From Aurantiochytrium sp. KH105 (lineage: Eukaryota; Sar; Bigyra; Thraustochytrida; Thraustochytriidae): a stretch of DNA of 64,000 nt. Shown one piece after another: positions 10,940 to 20,295 of the stretch; position 1 is the first letter of the stretch; every line of letters starts with the position of its first letter. A model generated the notes under the pieces. The model made no database searches, was not told the origin of the DNA, and was given only the letters and a program-made list of their open reading frames with translations. The translations under genes and the position numbers were made by a program. The stretch spans positions 202,385 to 266,384 of the forward strand of contig BGKB01000042.1 of assembly GCA_003116975.1 (NCBI GenBank). Reading direction: 5' to 3'.

Positions 10940-12679
10940 TTAGCTGGCCTTGGCGCGAGCTTGCAGGCGCGACAGCAGCGGGCCCGCGGTGAGGCTCGCG
11001 ATGATGGCGACACAGGCCGTGAGCCAATGCGCAAAGCCGAAACACTGATTTCCGAAACACTCGTCCACATGCGTGTCGGGGTTCTCGGTGGCGTGGCTCT
11101 CAAAGACGAGGGAAGCAAGAATGTTGGAGAAGATAAGAGACCCGAACGTGGGCGCAAAGCCAACAACCGCATAGAGAAGACCAAAGTACTCGAGCCCGCA
11201 AATGTCTGCCAAAATCGTGGGGTCCAAGGTCCACGAGGCGCCATACGAGGCACCGCCTAGAATCCCCGCCAAAGGAAGCGCATAGAGCGGGAGAACAGCA
11301 AAAAGAACCTGAGCCACGCCCATAGCGAGCGTGACGCCCATGAGTAGCCACGTTCGATCAATGTTGTGACGCTGCAGCACGGGGTGGTCCGCAAGAAAAC
11401 CAATGCCCACGCGCCCGAGGCAGTTCGACACGGAAATCACTGACACCAGCATGGAGATTTCAGAATCATTTCCACCCTTGGACGCGACAATTCGCGCTGC
11501 GTTACCCACGAGGAAAAGGCCTCCGCCCATCGTCACGAGAAGCATCAAGAAAAACAGCCAAAATCGGCCAGATCGGAGGGCCTCTGACATTGTCATTGAC
11601 ACCACCTTGTCCTCTTCAGCCCCGCCACTGCGTGTCGGTTCACATTCTTCTCGAATATCTTCAGCCGCAGCGTGGCTGGACGGCACTTGTGCCGTCCCGT
11701 GTTCGCGTGCAAGCTGTGCAGATGCACGACTCTCCTCCTCAAGAAGGGCGGAAGACTCTTGGTGGCGCGGGGAGTCGCCGAAGACATCATTGAGCGAAGC
11801 GTCTGCCGACTCGGGGGCGCGCAAGCCCCCCAAAACTCCGTCGGCTCGTAGCGTGCGCGACAGCAGTATCGCATAGTCTGTAAAGAATGTGGTCCCCAAT
11901 GCTCCGGCGACCAGAACTAGAACTACGAGCGTGACGAAATGGGGCGCGTCTTGGGCCAAGACGGAGTGTAAAAAGAGAACGATTGCGATGGTAACCTCGA
12001 CACTCAAGAGGAAACGGAGCTTCCACCACGCGAGAGGCTCGCTCTCCAGCAATGATTTCGGAGACGTTGTCCAAGGCAGACAGATGAGCACCAACGCTGA
12101 GCCGACGGGACCAAGGACAAAGAGAAAGGCGCTTGCTGAGAGTCCCGTCTCGTGAACCAGCGCAAGGAGACTTGCCGACAGTCCAAAGTAACCCTTGAGG
12201 AGGCCCATGACGGTGCCACGATTTTGGAGGGAAAAGTTGCGCACCGTGCTGCCAATGATGGCAATGTCGATGAAGCTCGTCGCGTGGCCAATCATGAAAA
12301 AGGCCACGTAGGACAGGACATTCGGGGCACGTTCGGGGCCGCTAAAGAACTGCAGATAGACCGTTGCGTAGGCGCACGTGTTGAGCACGGCGCCCACGAG
12401 CATCGTCTTGCGCGTGCCGAATTTATGAAAGAAGAACCCGGACACTGGCACGTAGGTACCCACGAGCGTGCACTCGTACAGCGTGCTCAAGAGCGCCTGG
12501 CCGTGGGCGCGTTCGTGCTCGGGCCATCGCAGCGAGAGCGCCTCACTCCACACGCCAAAGGCGTAGATGTTCCCGGCCACCACCAGCAGCAGGCATCCGC
12601 ACGCCAGCGCAGGCCACCGCGCGCCGCGCCCGCCGCCCCCCTCGCCGAGCGCGCTCGTCGTTTCCCCGTGCTGCGTCAT
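10940..12679 (-). CDS. Nodulin-like MFS transporter, 12 TM segments
   Basis: A 579-aa intronless protein starting at ATG 12679. Hydrophobic segments form two groups of six separated by an acidic Ser/Glu-rich loop of about 100 residues (roughly 290-380). The first helix region (ACGCLLLVVAGNIYAFGVWS) and the HKFGTRKTM loop match the nodulin-like/monocarboxylate branch of the major facilitator superfamily. The second half repeats the MFS loop as LADHPVLQRH. Such proteins sit in plasma or vacuolar membranes and move organic anions, iron chelates or metabolites. The substrate here is not predictable. Confidence 0.85.
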   Translation of the reverse strand: MTQHGETTSALGEGGGGRGARWPALACGCLLLVVAGNIYAFGVWSEALSLRWPEHERAHGQALLSTLYECTLVGTYVPVSGFFFHKFGTRKTMLVGAVLNTCAYATVYLQFFSGPERAPNVLSYVAFFMIGHATSFIDIAIIGSTVRNFSLQNRGTVMGLLKGYFGLSASLLALVHETGLSASAFLFVLGPVGSALVLICLPWTTSPKSLLESEPLAWWKLRFLLSVEVTIAIVLFLHSVLAQDAPHFVTLVVLVLVAGALGTTFFTDYAILLSRTLRADGVLGGLRAPESADASLNDVFGDSPRHQESSALLEEESRASAQLAREHGTAQVPSSHAAAEDIREECEPTRSGGAEEDKVVSMTMSEALRSGRFWLFFLMLLVTMGGGLFLVGNAARIVASKGGNDSEISMLVSVISVSNCLGRVGIGFLADHPVLQRHNIDRTWLLMGVTLAMGVAQVLFAVLPLYALPLAGILGGASYGASWTLDPTILADICGLEYFGLLYAVVGFAPTFGSLIFSNILASLVFESHATENPDTHVDECFGNQCFGFAHWLTACVAIIASLTAGPLLSRLQARAKAS

Positions 12680-13749
12680 GGTCTTCTGCTCGTTTGGTTA
12701 TGCCATCCTTACTTACGTTGACGCACTCGCTCCAAGATCCCTGACAAGCTTCGCGTTCTTCACTTCATGAATTCGCTTTCGTTGTTTCATGCCCTGACAC
12801 GAGGAAACCACGAGCCTCGAGCCGCCGAGGTGATCGATGACAACACCAACTTCTCCGCGCTTACGACGACTCGCATGGTAGACGTCGTAGTACGACCATG
12901 TGTTATTAGATACGTATACTTTACATGCACGTTTGCCGAGTCCTTCCTTGCCTCGGACCATGCATGACTGACGGACCGACGAGGAAAGATGGCCAGGGGC
13001 CTCCGGCAACAGCGCGATGCGCACAACGCAACGCAACGCAACACAACGCAACGCAAGCTTACGATTATCCTCACTTCGCAACACTGAGCTTTCCTGTGCG
13101 TGTCTTCAATTTGGCTCCCAGTTATTCTATTCTCATCTTCGTATAGAATACACGGATAGTGTACGTATACAAAAAGCTCGTGTTTCCACACCCTCAGCAG
13201 TATATACAACAACAACGGCGGCACGATCGCGCACACCCACACTCACGATTCCCTCCTACGAACGAACTCGTACGAGTCGCGGCCTCTCCCGTCAAGAAAA
13301 GGAGCTCCTGCAAGAGGTTGAGCGAACATCGCGAGACCCGGATGCAGGCCAGCCAGCCCGAGGATGACGCATTGGTGCATACGAAAAACGTCGTCGCGCA
13401 GCACTCGAGGCCCGCCGTGAAGGACGTGGTGAAGACCGACGATTTCCGTGGCGTGGACGCCGCGAATTCGGCCGAGCAGAACTTGAAGGGTGGAATGGCG
13501 CTCTAGCACGGCCGGCGCGCGGCGCTCCGGAGGTGGGACACGAAAGGCCCTCGCGGCCAAGGTTTGCTCGAGACTTTGCGTGGTTCGTACACCTCAGCTC
13601 GCGCGACCGAGAGAGCGGGATCGACAAGAGGAAGTGAAAAGACGAAGGGAGCGAGCGAGGATGGTGTGCAAAACGCGAACGAGGAGGAGCCACAAGAAAA
13701 GTCAGAAAGGGCACCGTCGGAGAGAGGCACTCGTCGAGGCAGGACGAAG
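12680..13749. other. Divergent intergenic region between MFS (-) and LRR membrane protein (+)
   Basis: About 1.07 kb shared by two divergent start codons. The one clear element is a CAACG pentamer repeat at about 13023-13056. Several GC-rich frames run through, but all start at non-ATG codons or look like chance frames. Confidence 0.5.
13023..13056 (+). repeat. Pentanucleotide repeat (CAACG)n
   Basis: About six CAACG units with one CAACA variant. It lies about 345 bp upstream of the MFS start and about 700 bp upstream of the LRR gene start. Confidence 0.8.
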
Positions 13750-16431
13750 ATGCGTCTCGCGGGATGGGTACTGTGTCTTGGCCTCACGGCCGTCTGCACG
13801 CGCGTGGCTCAGGCCTCTTGCTTTTGCGATACTGAGATCTGCAGTGGAGCATCGACGGAGCTCACCTGCACCGAGATGAGCTCTCTTGCGATGATTCCAT
13901 CTCTCACCGATGTGCCGGACCTCAAGTACCTGTACGTTTTCCCCATGAGCCAAGCTCCTCGTTCTCCCACGTCGCATATATCAAGCTGAATGCTAATGCT
14001 GCTTTTGTTGGTCTTTTTTGTTTATTCGCTCAGCGCCATCTTATCGTCGTTCGATCTCACCTCAATGACGGACACTGTCTGCCTTCTGCCGGCACTGACA
14101 GAATTGTGCGTCTTCCGCTCGGCCTTGAATCGAACCTTGTGAAACAAAACGAAACACGCGCCCGCTAACTTTTGATTTGTCTTCGTTCATACTAGAATCT
14201 GGCGCGAAACGAACATAACCTCGGTCCCCACTTGCATTAGCGACCTTAATTCCCTGAAAAAGCTGTGAGTTTAGGTTCCAAGATACGATATCCAGAGGCT
14301 CAAAGCTCACTAACGCGTCGCACATTGGAATAGGGACCTGAGAACCAATCAGCTTTCCACTTTCCCAGATGCCATCACCACTCTCGCTACGCTGACGAGC
14401 TTGTGAGTTTAAAGTACAGGAATGACTGATCCTTGGCGAGCCAAAGACTGACTTACCTTTGCCCCAAATTCTTACAGACGTCTCACCAGCAACAACCTCA
14501 CCTCGATTCCTGAAGGAATTGGGGCGCTCGACGCTCTTCGAACCTTGTGAGTCTGCCTTCTGCAGAGCAACAACGTGAAAGGAGGGCTGCATTCTGTTTC
14601 CCTTTAGCAGCACAAAACTGACCCGCTCGTTGCCATGGCACAGAGATCTTGAAGTCAACCACCTTGCCTCTCTCCCAACGACGATCAACGCTTTAGAGGA
14701 GCTCAGAACTCTGTAAGTCAATTCGTCAAAGGTGCAAATTCGTTTAGTGCAAGCTTGCAAAGCATTTTCTTCGAACTTACGCAATATGTTCGAATGTCGT
14801 CACAGCCGGGTTTCCACAAACCTTTTACAATCTTTTCCGGAAGGAATTTGCGAGCTCCAGAAGCTGTCTGACCTGTGAGTTGAGCGATTTGTTTGAGGTG
14901 TTTCTTTTTTTAATTAAGTGTGTGTCGCGAGGCATCTCGTTCGAAGCTGACCACAAATAAAATCATCAAACACCGTGCACCGCAACAGCCGCTGCTACAA
15001 GAACGCTCTTACCTCTCTACCCGAGAACTTTGGCAACCTGACGGCCTTACGACGTTTGTGAGTTTGCGCACAACAGACGTCAAACGTGCGTTTGAACGTT
15101 TCTCTAACCTGCTCGATCTTGAACTCGATAGCTACTGCTCTGGCAACCAGTTCTCCTCCCTTCCAGAGAGCTTTACCAATCTGATTGCTCTTAGTAGACT
15201 GTTAGTTCTCATTTTTTCACGAGGTCATCTGCGTTTTCAGGGTCTGACAAAAACGCTTCTGCATCGCCGACAGGTACCTCGACACGAACGAGCTCTCCTC
15301 TCTTCCAGATGACTTTGGTTTGCTTGCCCAGGTCGACACATTGTAAGTTGAACATGAAAAGGAATCGCTCAAGCGCATCAAACCGAAAAGCCAACGAAGT
15401 GATTCAACGCAAAAGGGTTTCTTCAATCAAACCAGCTTACTTCTCTTCCGGAGACATTGACTATGCTCACGAAGCTGACTGACTTGTGAGTTTGACAGCG
15501 CTTTCAATCTGATCAATGGGCAGCAGCTTGACGCTCTTACTGACTGATGCTTGCCTCCCGTAAATCATGCCACAGCTACGTCTCATCCAATTCGCTGTCC
15601 TCGCTTCCCGATCACATTGGCGACCTTTCTATCCTAGAAACCTTGTAAGTTCGTTTCGACAATTGTCCTGGCGAGGCGAATACAGTGCATCTGACAACTG
15701 GAGATACAGAACTCTCGATGAGAACAAGCTCTCCAATCTGCCAGACACATTCGGTGGCATGACCAACATGCTGGCTCTGTAAGTCGCATTTGTAAAAGTC
15801 TGCAACTCCACATGAAAGACTTGGTACAAGAGCTAACTTGACGAGGAAATCTGTAGGAGTTTCAGCTCGAACCAGATCTCGACGCTGCCAGAGAGTTTTG
15901 CACACCTGACCAATCTCACGTACCTGTACGTTACATATGCCTTGATTTGCCCGTACCTGTGCCAAACGAGCAAATTCTAACCAAAAGTTGCTCAACTTAT
16001 GTTGCGTCACAAGAGATCTGAGATCGAACAATTTCAGAACCCTTCCCGATGTCTTTTCGGGAATGACGGCGCTCACAACCCTGTAAGTACAAGAGACAAA
16101 AGGCATCTCGCGATGAGATAATTGGCTGCCTTTGTCGAGACCGCTGACGAGTAAATTTGAATGGATTCGCATCTACAGCCTCGCTGAAGGAAACCCACTT
16201 TGCGGACCTCAGCCAAGCCAATTCAATAATCTTACAACCGAGCCCTGTTCCTCGTCGGAATCGGGATCGAGTTGGGAAGTGATTGCTGGTGCTGTAGTAG
16301 GTGTCATGGCCGTGTGCGGCGCTGTCGCTCTCCTTTGGTTTCGCCATCGGCGTCTACGACTACAGGATCCAAGCGCAGGCGACAAGAAGCAACCTGTTCA
16401 AGTTGCAGTTACCAGCGCTTCGCGCGAGTAA
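13750..16431 (+). CDS. Secreted/type I membrane LRR protein, one LRR per exon
   Basis: ATG 13750 opens a signal peptide (MRLAGWVLCLGLTAVC). Exons: 13750-13931, 14034-14105, 14196-14264, 14334-14402, 14478-14546, 14644-14712, 14806-14874, 14989-15057, 15132-15200, 15274-15342, about 15417-15485, 15576-15644, 15710-15778, 15857-15925, 16014-16082, 16179-16431. Twelve internal exons are exactly 69 bp and code one 23-aa LRR (LxxNxLTSLPxxIxxLxxLxxL); all introns are phase 2. The last exon codes a short cap with Cys, a TM helix (VIAGAVVGVMAVCGAVALLW) and a basic tail of about 35 residues with no kinase. The exon at 15416/15417 is one base out of register (see findings). Total about 467 aa. Probably a cell-surface recognition or adhesion protein. 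Confidence 0.82.
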
Positions 16432-16686
16432 TTCAAGGTCTTTGCACCGTTTGCTCAAAACAACACAGTTGTTTCTACTTTCGTTTCAAAGAGTTTACTA
16501 TACTCTGTCAAATCATGTTTTCTTCACATACATTTTCCTTGTGGTATGCTCACTGCCTTGCTCCACACCTTTCAGTTGTTTTGTTCCTATTGCGTGAGGT
16601 TAGCACCCTCCTTTTGCGAATGCGGCCTTGCTAAATGTTGAATAGGATCCCATAAGATGATCAAGGTCGACTCGCTTTCACCGTCG

Positions 16687-18573
16687 CTAGCGTCGTGAGG
16701 AAACTTTCAATTGCGCTGTGTCCACGGCAAGCGTCGTGGTGAGATTGTGATGGTCGTCTTGAGAGAGAGCGCGAGCCTTTCCACGATTCCTCGCGGCGCG
16801 CGCAGGACGGCGAGGCGGGCAAGACTTGGACAGCATCGGCGGCGGTTCAACGTTTTCGGAACCTAGTTGCTCACGCCGAGATGACGTTGGCGCCTTGGAC
16901 TTCATTTTCTGAGACGACACTTTTTTCAAAGACCTAACAGTCTTTGTTGAAGAAGACAGTCGCTTGCTTTTGGCCGTGAATTTTGACGCTGCCCGTGTCA
17001 TTTCGCGAGTACGGCTCGCAGATGCAGATGTGGGCCTCGTGAGGGATGTAGAGGGCCGTTGTGCAGGCTTCGAAGCTCTTTTTGTGCGACGACGCGGCGG
17101 TGACACGGGCGGAGAAGGTGGCCGATGCGCGTGCACAGACCCACTTTCGACGACGCCCTTGGCCATGAGCGCTGATCGCAAGTGCCCAAGGTTTAAATTA
17201 TCCAACATCAACGGAAGATTTGTCGAAGCGCCGCTCCTGTTTGCTGTGTCGCTCGCATGAGCTGTATTCTCGAAATGGTCCTCGTCCGCAGGGTTTGCAT
17301 GATCCTCGCGGACGCTCAGTAGACTCTCGGCCATGCTGGAAGCTTCGGGTTCAGACGAGAGACTCTCGGCCATCCCGGGCGGCTCAGGTATAGGTCTTGT
17401 CGCTCTAGGTTTTAGTCTCAAACCCAACTCCTCCTCCTCCTCCTCCTCCCGAGTGATCTCACTCTCTTCATATACAATGCTTGCGAAGTTGACGGGAGAC
17501 GGACCCGTTCTTGCCGGGCTCAGAGACGACATAGCCGCTTTGCTCGGACTCCGACGCGAATCTGCAGCAGGAGAAGACTCGAGCTCCATCCATTGACCTG
17601 TAGCCGCTAGGGACCTGTACGAAGGACCGGGAGGACGCTCGGGCACGACGCGCTTGCTGAAGGGGCTCCGCATGACGGGCTGGCCGCTTCTCACGATCTC
17701 ATCCGCGTCGATCCATGACACTGACTTGGGTTCCCTACACGCCAAGCCTGCCTCGCGTCGTGATTTCCTTTTCGCGCGGTGCGGTGATGAGACTGTCACA
17801 GGGGCGAGCGTTTTCTGTTGGTCAAAAAGTAATGGCATCTCCGTGGTCCTCGAGGATTCATTGGGGTGCAGATTCCCGGCATCGTGTCCTGCCTTTGCCC
17901 ACACGGCATGAGGCTGGGATTCACTGGCGTCGCTGTTCAAATAGGTGTTATGCAAGAGGAGCTCCTCGTTCGCGCGCGTGCTAATCATGTGGAGATCGAT
18001 GTCGGCCACATTCCATGATCTAAATTTGCGTGCAGCCCAGTCTGCAGCGTGCGGGATCGCATCAAGATAGGTCGTTTCGAGCCAATCGCTGACCTGCTGG
18101 AGCTGCTTGACAAACTTTTGGCTGGGCAACAAGTCGGACCGCTTGCGTTGCAGAAAAGACATGGACTTGTGCAAACTCCAGCCGTAGACATTCATGAGAT
18201 ATGCGAGCACGCAGCTACATGCGCGGTTTGTGCCGTCTTGAGAGTGCACGAGCACCCCGGCGCCGACTTCCAGGGCTTCCTCGATGAAGGCGCACGTTTT
18301 GCCAAGCCAAACGCAAGGACAGCCCTCGACTTCAAACTCGTTCGCGTCTTGACCCCAGGCTTGAGTCATTCCGTCTGCGGCGAGCAAATCAAAGTTCTCT
18401 TCCGCGACCCACTCAAAGCTCAGGTATTCGATGCCGAGCGCCTCCCACCGATTCTCCAGTTCGAGAGCCGCGCAGTTGATGACCCTCGTGATCTTGTTCG
18501 CCACGAGGAAGTTCACGTCCATGGACGACAGCGCGTCGCCCACGAAGAGGCCGTCGACGACCCTGGCTGCCAT
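16687..18573 (-). CDS. Dual-specificity phosphatase-like protein, probable pseudophosphatase
   Basis: A 628-aa protein with its first ATG at 18573; the upstream extension has no ATG. The DSP fold spans about residues 1-160 (VDGLFVGDALSS at the start, TRVINCAALE, then the P-loop). The HCxxGxxR signature reads HSQDGTNR, so the catalytic Cys is Ser (about residue 111) while His and Arg remain. AYLMNVYGWSLHKSMSFLQRKR after the P-loop is typical of DSPs. The remaining 450 residues are disordered, with a Glu run and a Ser/Arg/Lys-rich basic tail. It is likely a phosphoprotein-binding, STYX-like scaffold rather than an enzyme. This is inferred from the missing Cys. Confidence 0.82.
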   Translation of the reverse strand: MAARVVDGLFVGDALSSMDVNFLVANKITRVINCAALELENRWEALGIEYLSFEWVAEENFDLLAADGMTQAWGQDANEFEVEGCPCVWLGKTCAFIEEALEVGAGVLVHSQDGTNRACSCVLAYLMNVYGWSLHKSMSFLQRKRSDLLPSQKFVKQLQQVSDWLETTYLDAIPHAADWAARKFRSWNVADIDLHMISTRANEELLLHNTYLNSDASESQPHAVWAKAGHDAGNLHPNESSRTTEMPLLFDQQKTLAPVTVSSPHRAKRKSRREAGLACREPKSVSWIDADEIVRSGQPVMRSPFSKRVVPERPPGPSYRSLAATGQWMELESSPAADSRRSPSKAAMSSLSPARTGPSPVNFASIVYEESEITREEEEEEELGLRLKPRATRPIPEPPGMAESLSSEPEASSMAESLLSVREDHANPADEDHFENTAHASDTANRSGASTNLPLMLDNLNLGHLRSALMAKGVVESGSVHAHRPPSPPVSPPRRRTKRASKPAQRPSTSLTRPTSASASRTREMTRAASKFTAKSKRLSSSTKTVRSLKKVSSQKMKSKAPTSSRREQLGSENVEPPPMLSKSCPPRRPARAARNRGKARALSQDDHHNLTTTLAVDTAQLKVSSRR

Positions 18574-19619
18574 CGCGCGACGACTCTCCGCCCCGATCAC
18601 CCGTCTGCGCGTCGAGACCACGCTGGCTGCGATCAGCCGAGCGCCTGCGCGCGAGCGCCCAAGAAAATCGGCACTGCGCTCGCTGCTGCTGCACCAAAGG
18701 GCCCCGACCGAGCCCGGAGGGGGAAAAAAGAAGAAGGGAAAAGAGTGTGTAGTGAAGGGGGAGTCTAACGGCCGTTTTGCTCTTCGGCGAGATCGTCCGA
18801 GCCCGCACACCTTTGAGGACGTTCGTGAGTTTCCCTCGCTCGGGGATCAAGACAACGCGGGCAGAGTGAACCAGTGAAGAGCACAAGAAGAAAGTATAAA
18901 TTCATGGGACAACCGTTCGTTGCTGAGGAGATCCAGTCGAGGAAGAGCAAGAGCAGCCTTGTTCACCCTTTTGCTGCTGCAGACAATTGGATCCTTCGCG
19001 ATTCTAGTGTTACTGCAAACCTTCGTTGCTCTGCGATTGCATAATGCGAGACTTGTAGTAAGATGTATTCCCTGTGATCAGATGCTGGCGAGGCGGACGT
19101 GTCCGCCCGAATGGCGTTTGCACTGCAACGCAACTCCCCCGTAGTCCCCTTCTTTTTGTTTTGCTCTCGATCTCCGGCTCAAACGAGCATCGCAATGATG
19201 CCGAGAGTAGGCCTACTTGGGGCTTCGAGCCCAGAGATTGATAGCTGAGGAACGATTTGGGACTGATGATCCGCAATTTTCTCATCATGCCGCAGCATAG
19301 CCCTCTCTCTGCTCTGTAGAACCTATGTCATAAGAACTTCAGACCAGCGCCGAGACAGCGAGCGCCACACGCCGAGACAGCGCGTTCGTCATACGATTCT
19401 TCTCTAAACCTTTGTGTTCATGCGTTTTCCCTTTAAAGTCGAATATTCCCCCCCCCCCCCAAACCGAGTCCGTGTCGCCAGAATTTCGCAACGGTCATAT
19501 ACCGGTACATTGTAAAATAATCCGGCAAATGCGAAAGCAGGACCACGAGTGTGGCTTGAGAGTCAGTCGTGGGCAAGACGTCGCGGGCGCCGCGCTCGAC
19601 GCGGTAGCGGGCGCGCGCC

Positions 19620-19736
19620 ATGGAGTTTAGCTACGCGCTGCTAATCGCCGTGGTGACTCTGCTATTTGCACTGCCTATCGCGACGTGCATATTTCGCAAA
19701 ATAAAGAACTGGCGCATTCGTGCGCGTTCAAGCTGA
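19620..19736 (+). CDS. Possible 38-aa single-TM micropeptide
   Basis: ATG with G at -3 and +4 opens a 39-codon frame ending in TGA at 19734. The product has a short N-terminus, one strongly hydrophobic stretch (LLIAVVTLLFALPIATCIF) and a basic tail (RKIKNWRIRAR), the pattern of a single-pass membrane peptide with its positive end in the cytosol. No family is recognised. A frame this short can arise by chance. Confidence 0.3.
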   Translation: MEFSYALLIAVVTLLFALPIATCIFRKIKNWRIRARSS

Positions 19737-20203
19737 AGAGCCTGCACGGCTCTCGCAATTTGCACGGTTTTCGCCATCTGCACGTCTCTCGCAATCTGCA
19801 CGGCACTCGGAATGCAGAAAATCCCGAGTGTGTTTGCCAGTCGTGATCAGTATTGTGGCGAAAGGGTGTCGTGGTGCGTGGGCAAAGTGGAATGATGCTG
19901 CTACAGCTAAAAGTCGTCAGTGAGAATGATAATGGAGCCGACCGGCTTCGCCAAATGAAATAGCATCGCCAATGCTCGATCAGTGCATGCGAGCCCCCTT
20001 GTGTCTATCTCGACAACCAATTTGCAACCGACATGGTGACGGCAAGAATGAGCACTCTGTAGTCAAGAAAGGAGTTGGTGGTTCAGTTTTAGTCAATGCA
20101 AATGTTCGTGACTAGAGATGAAGTTGATTGGATCCCACGCGACTACGATGGTCATACGAGTGCTCCTGCCAAGATTGTCTCCTTCAAAAGACAAGCCGAC
20201 CAA

Positions 20204-20230
20204 AAATGAATGAATGAATGAATGAATGAT
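20204..20230 (+). repeat. Tetranucleotide repeat (GAAT)n
   Basis: About six GAAT units just 3' of the MAPKKK-like gene, extended by diverged copies to about 20252. Confidence 0.8.
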
Positions 20231-20295
20231 TGAATGCTTGATCGAATGAGTGAAAAGGAGGTAGTTGTAGAAAAATCGTAAGTATACATGCACAA

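Larger units (their letters stand above)
18574..20295. other. 1.7-kb intergenic region, no large gene
   Basis: Contains a 13-base C run (about 19448-19460), a short duplication of CGCCGAGACAGCG (about 19349-19382), an 18-bp-period repeat of CTCGCAAT.TGCACGG type (about 19751-19805), and GAAT tetramers (about 20204-20230). One 38-codon ORF at 19620 is listed separately. Nothing else is supported. Confidence 0.5.

Noticed and set aside
19190-19240. Possible tRNA T-arm (GGGCTTCGAGCCC)
   Set aside because: The flanks do not form acceptor, D and anticodon arms. No A box was found at the expected distance.
19440-19470. C run as a possible assembly gap
   Set aside because: Only 13 bases, with normal sequence on both sides. 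There is no evidence of a join.
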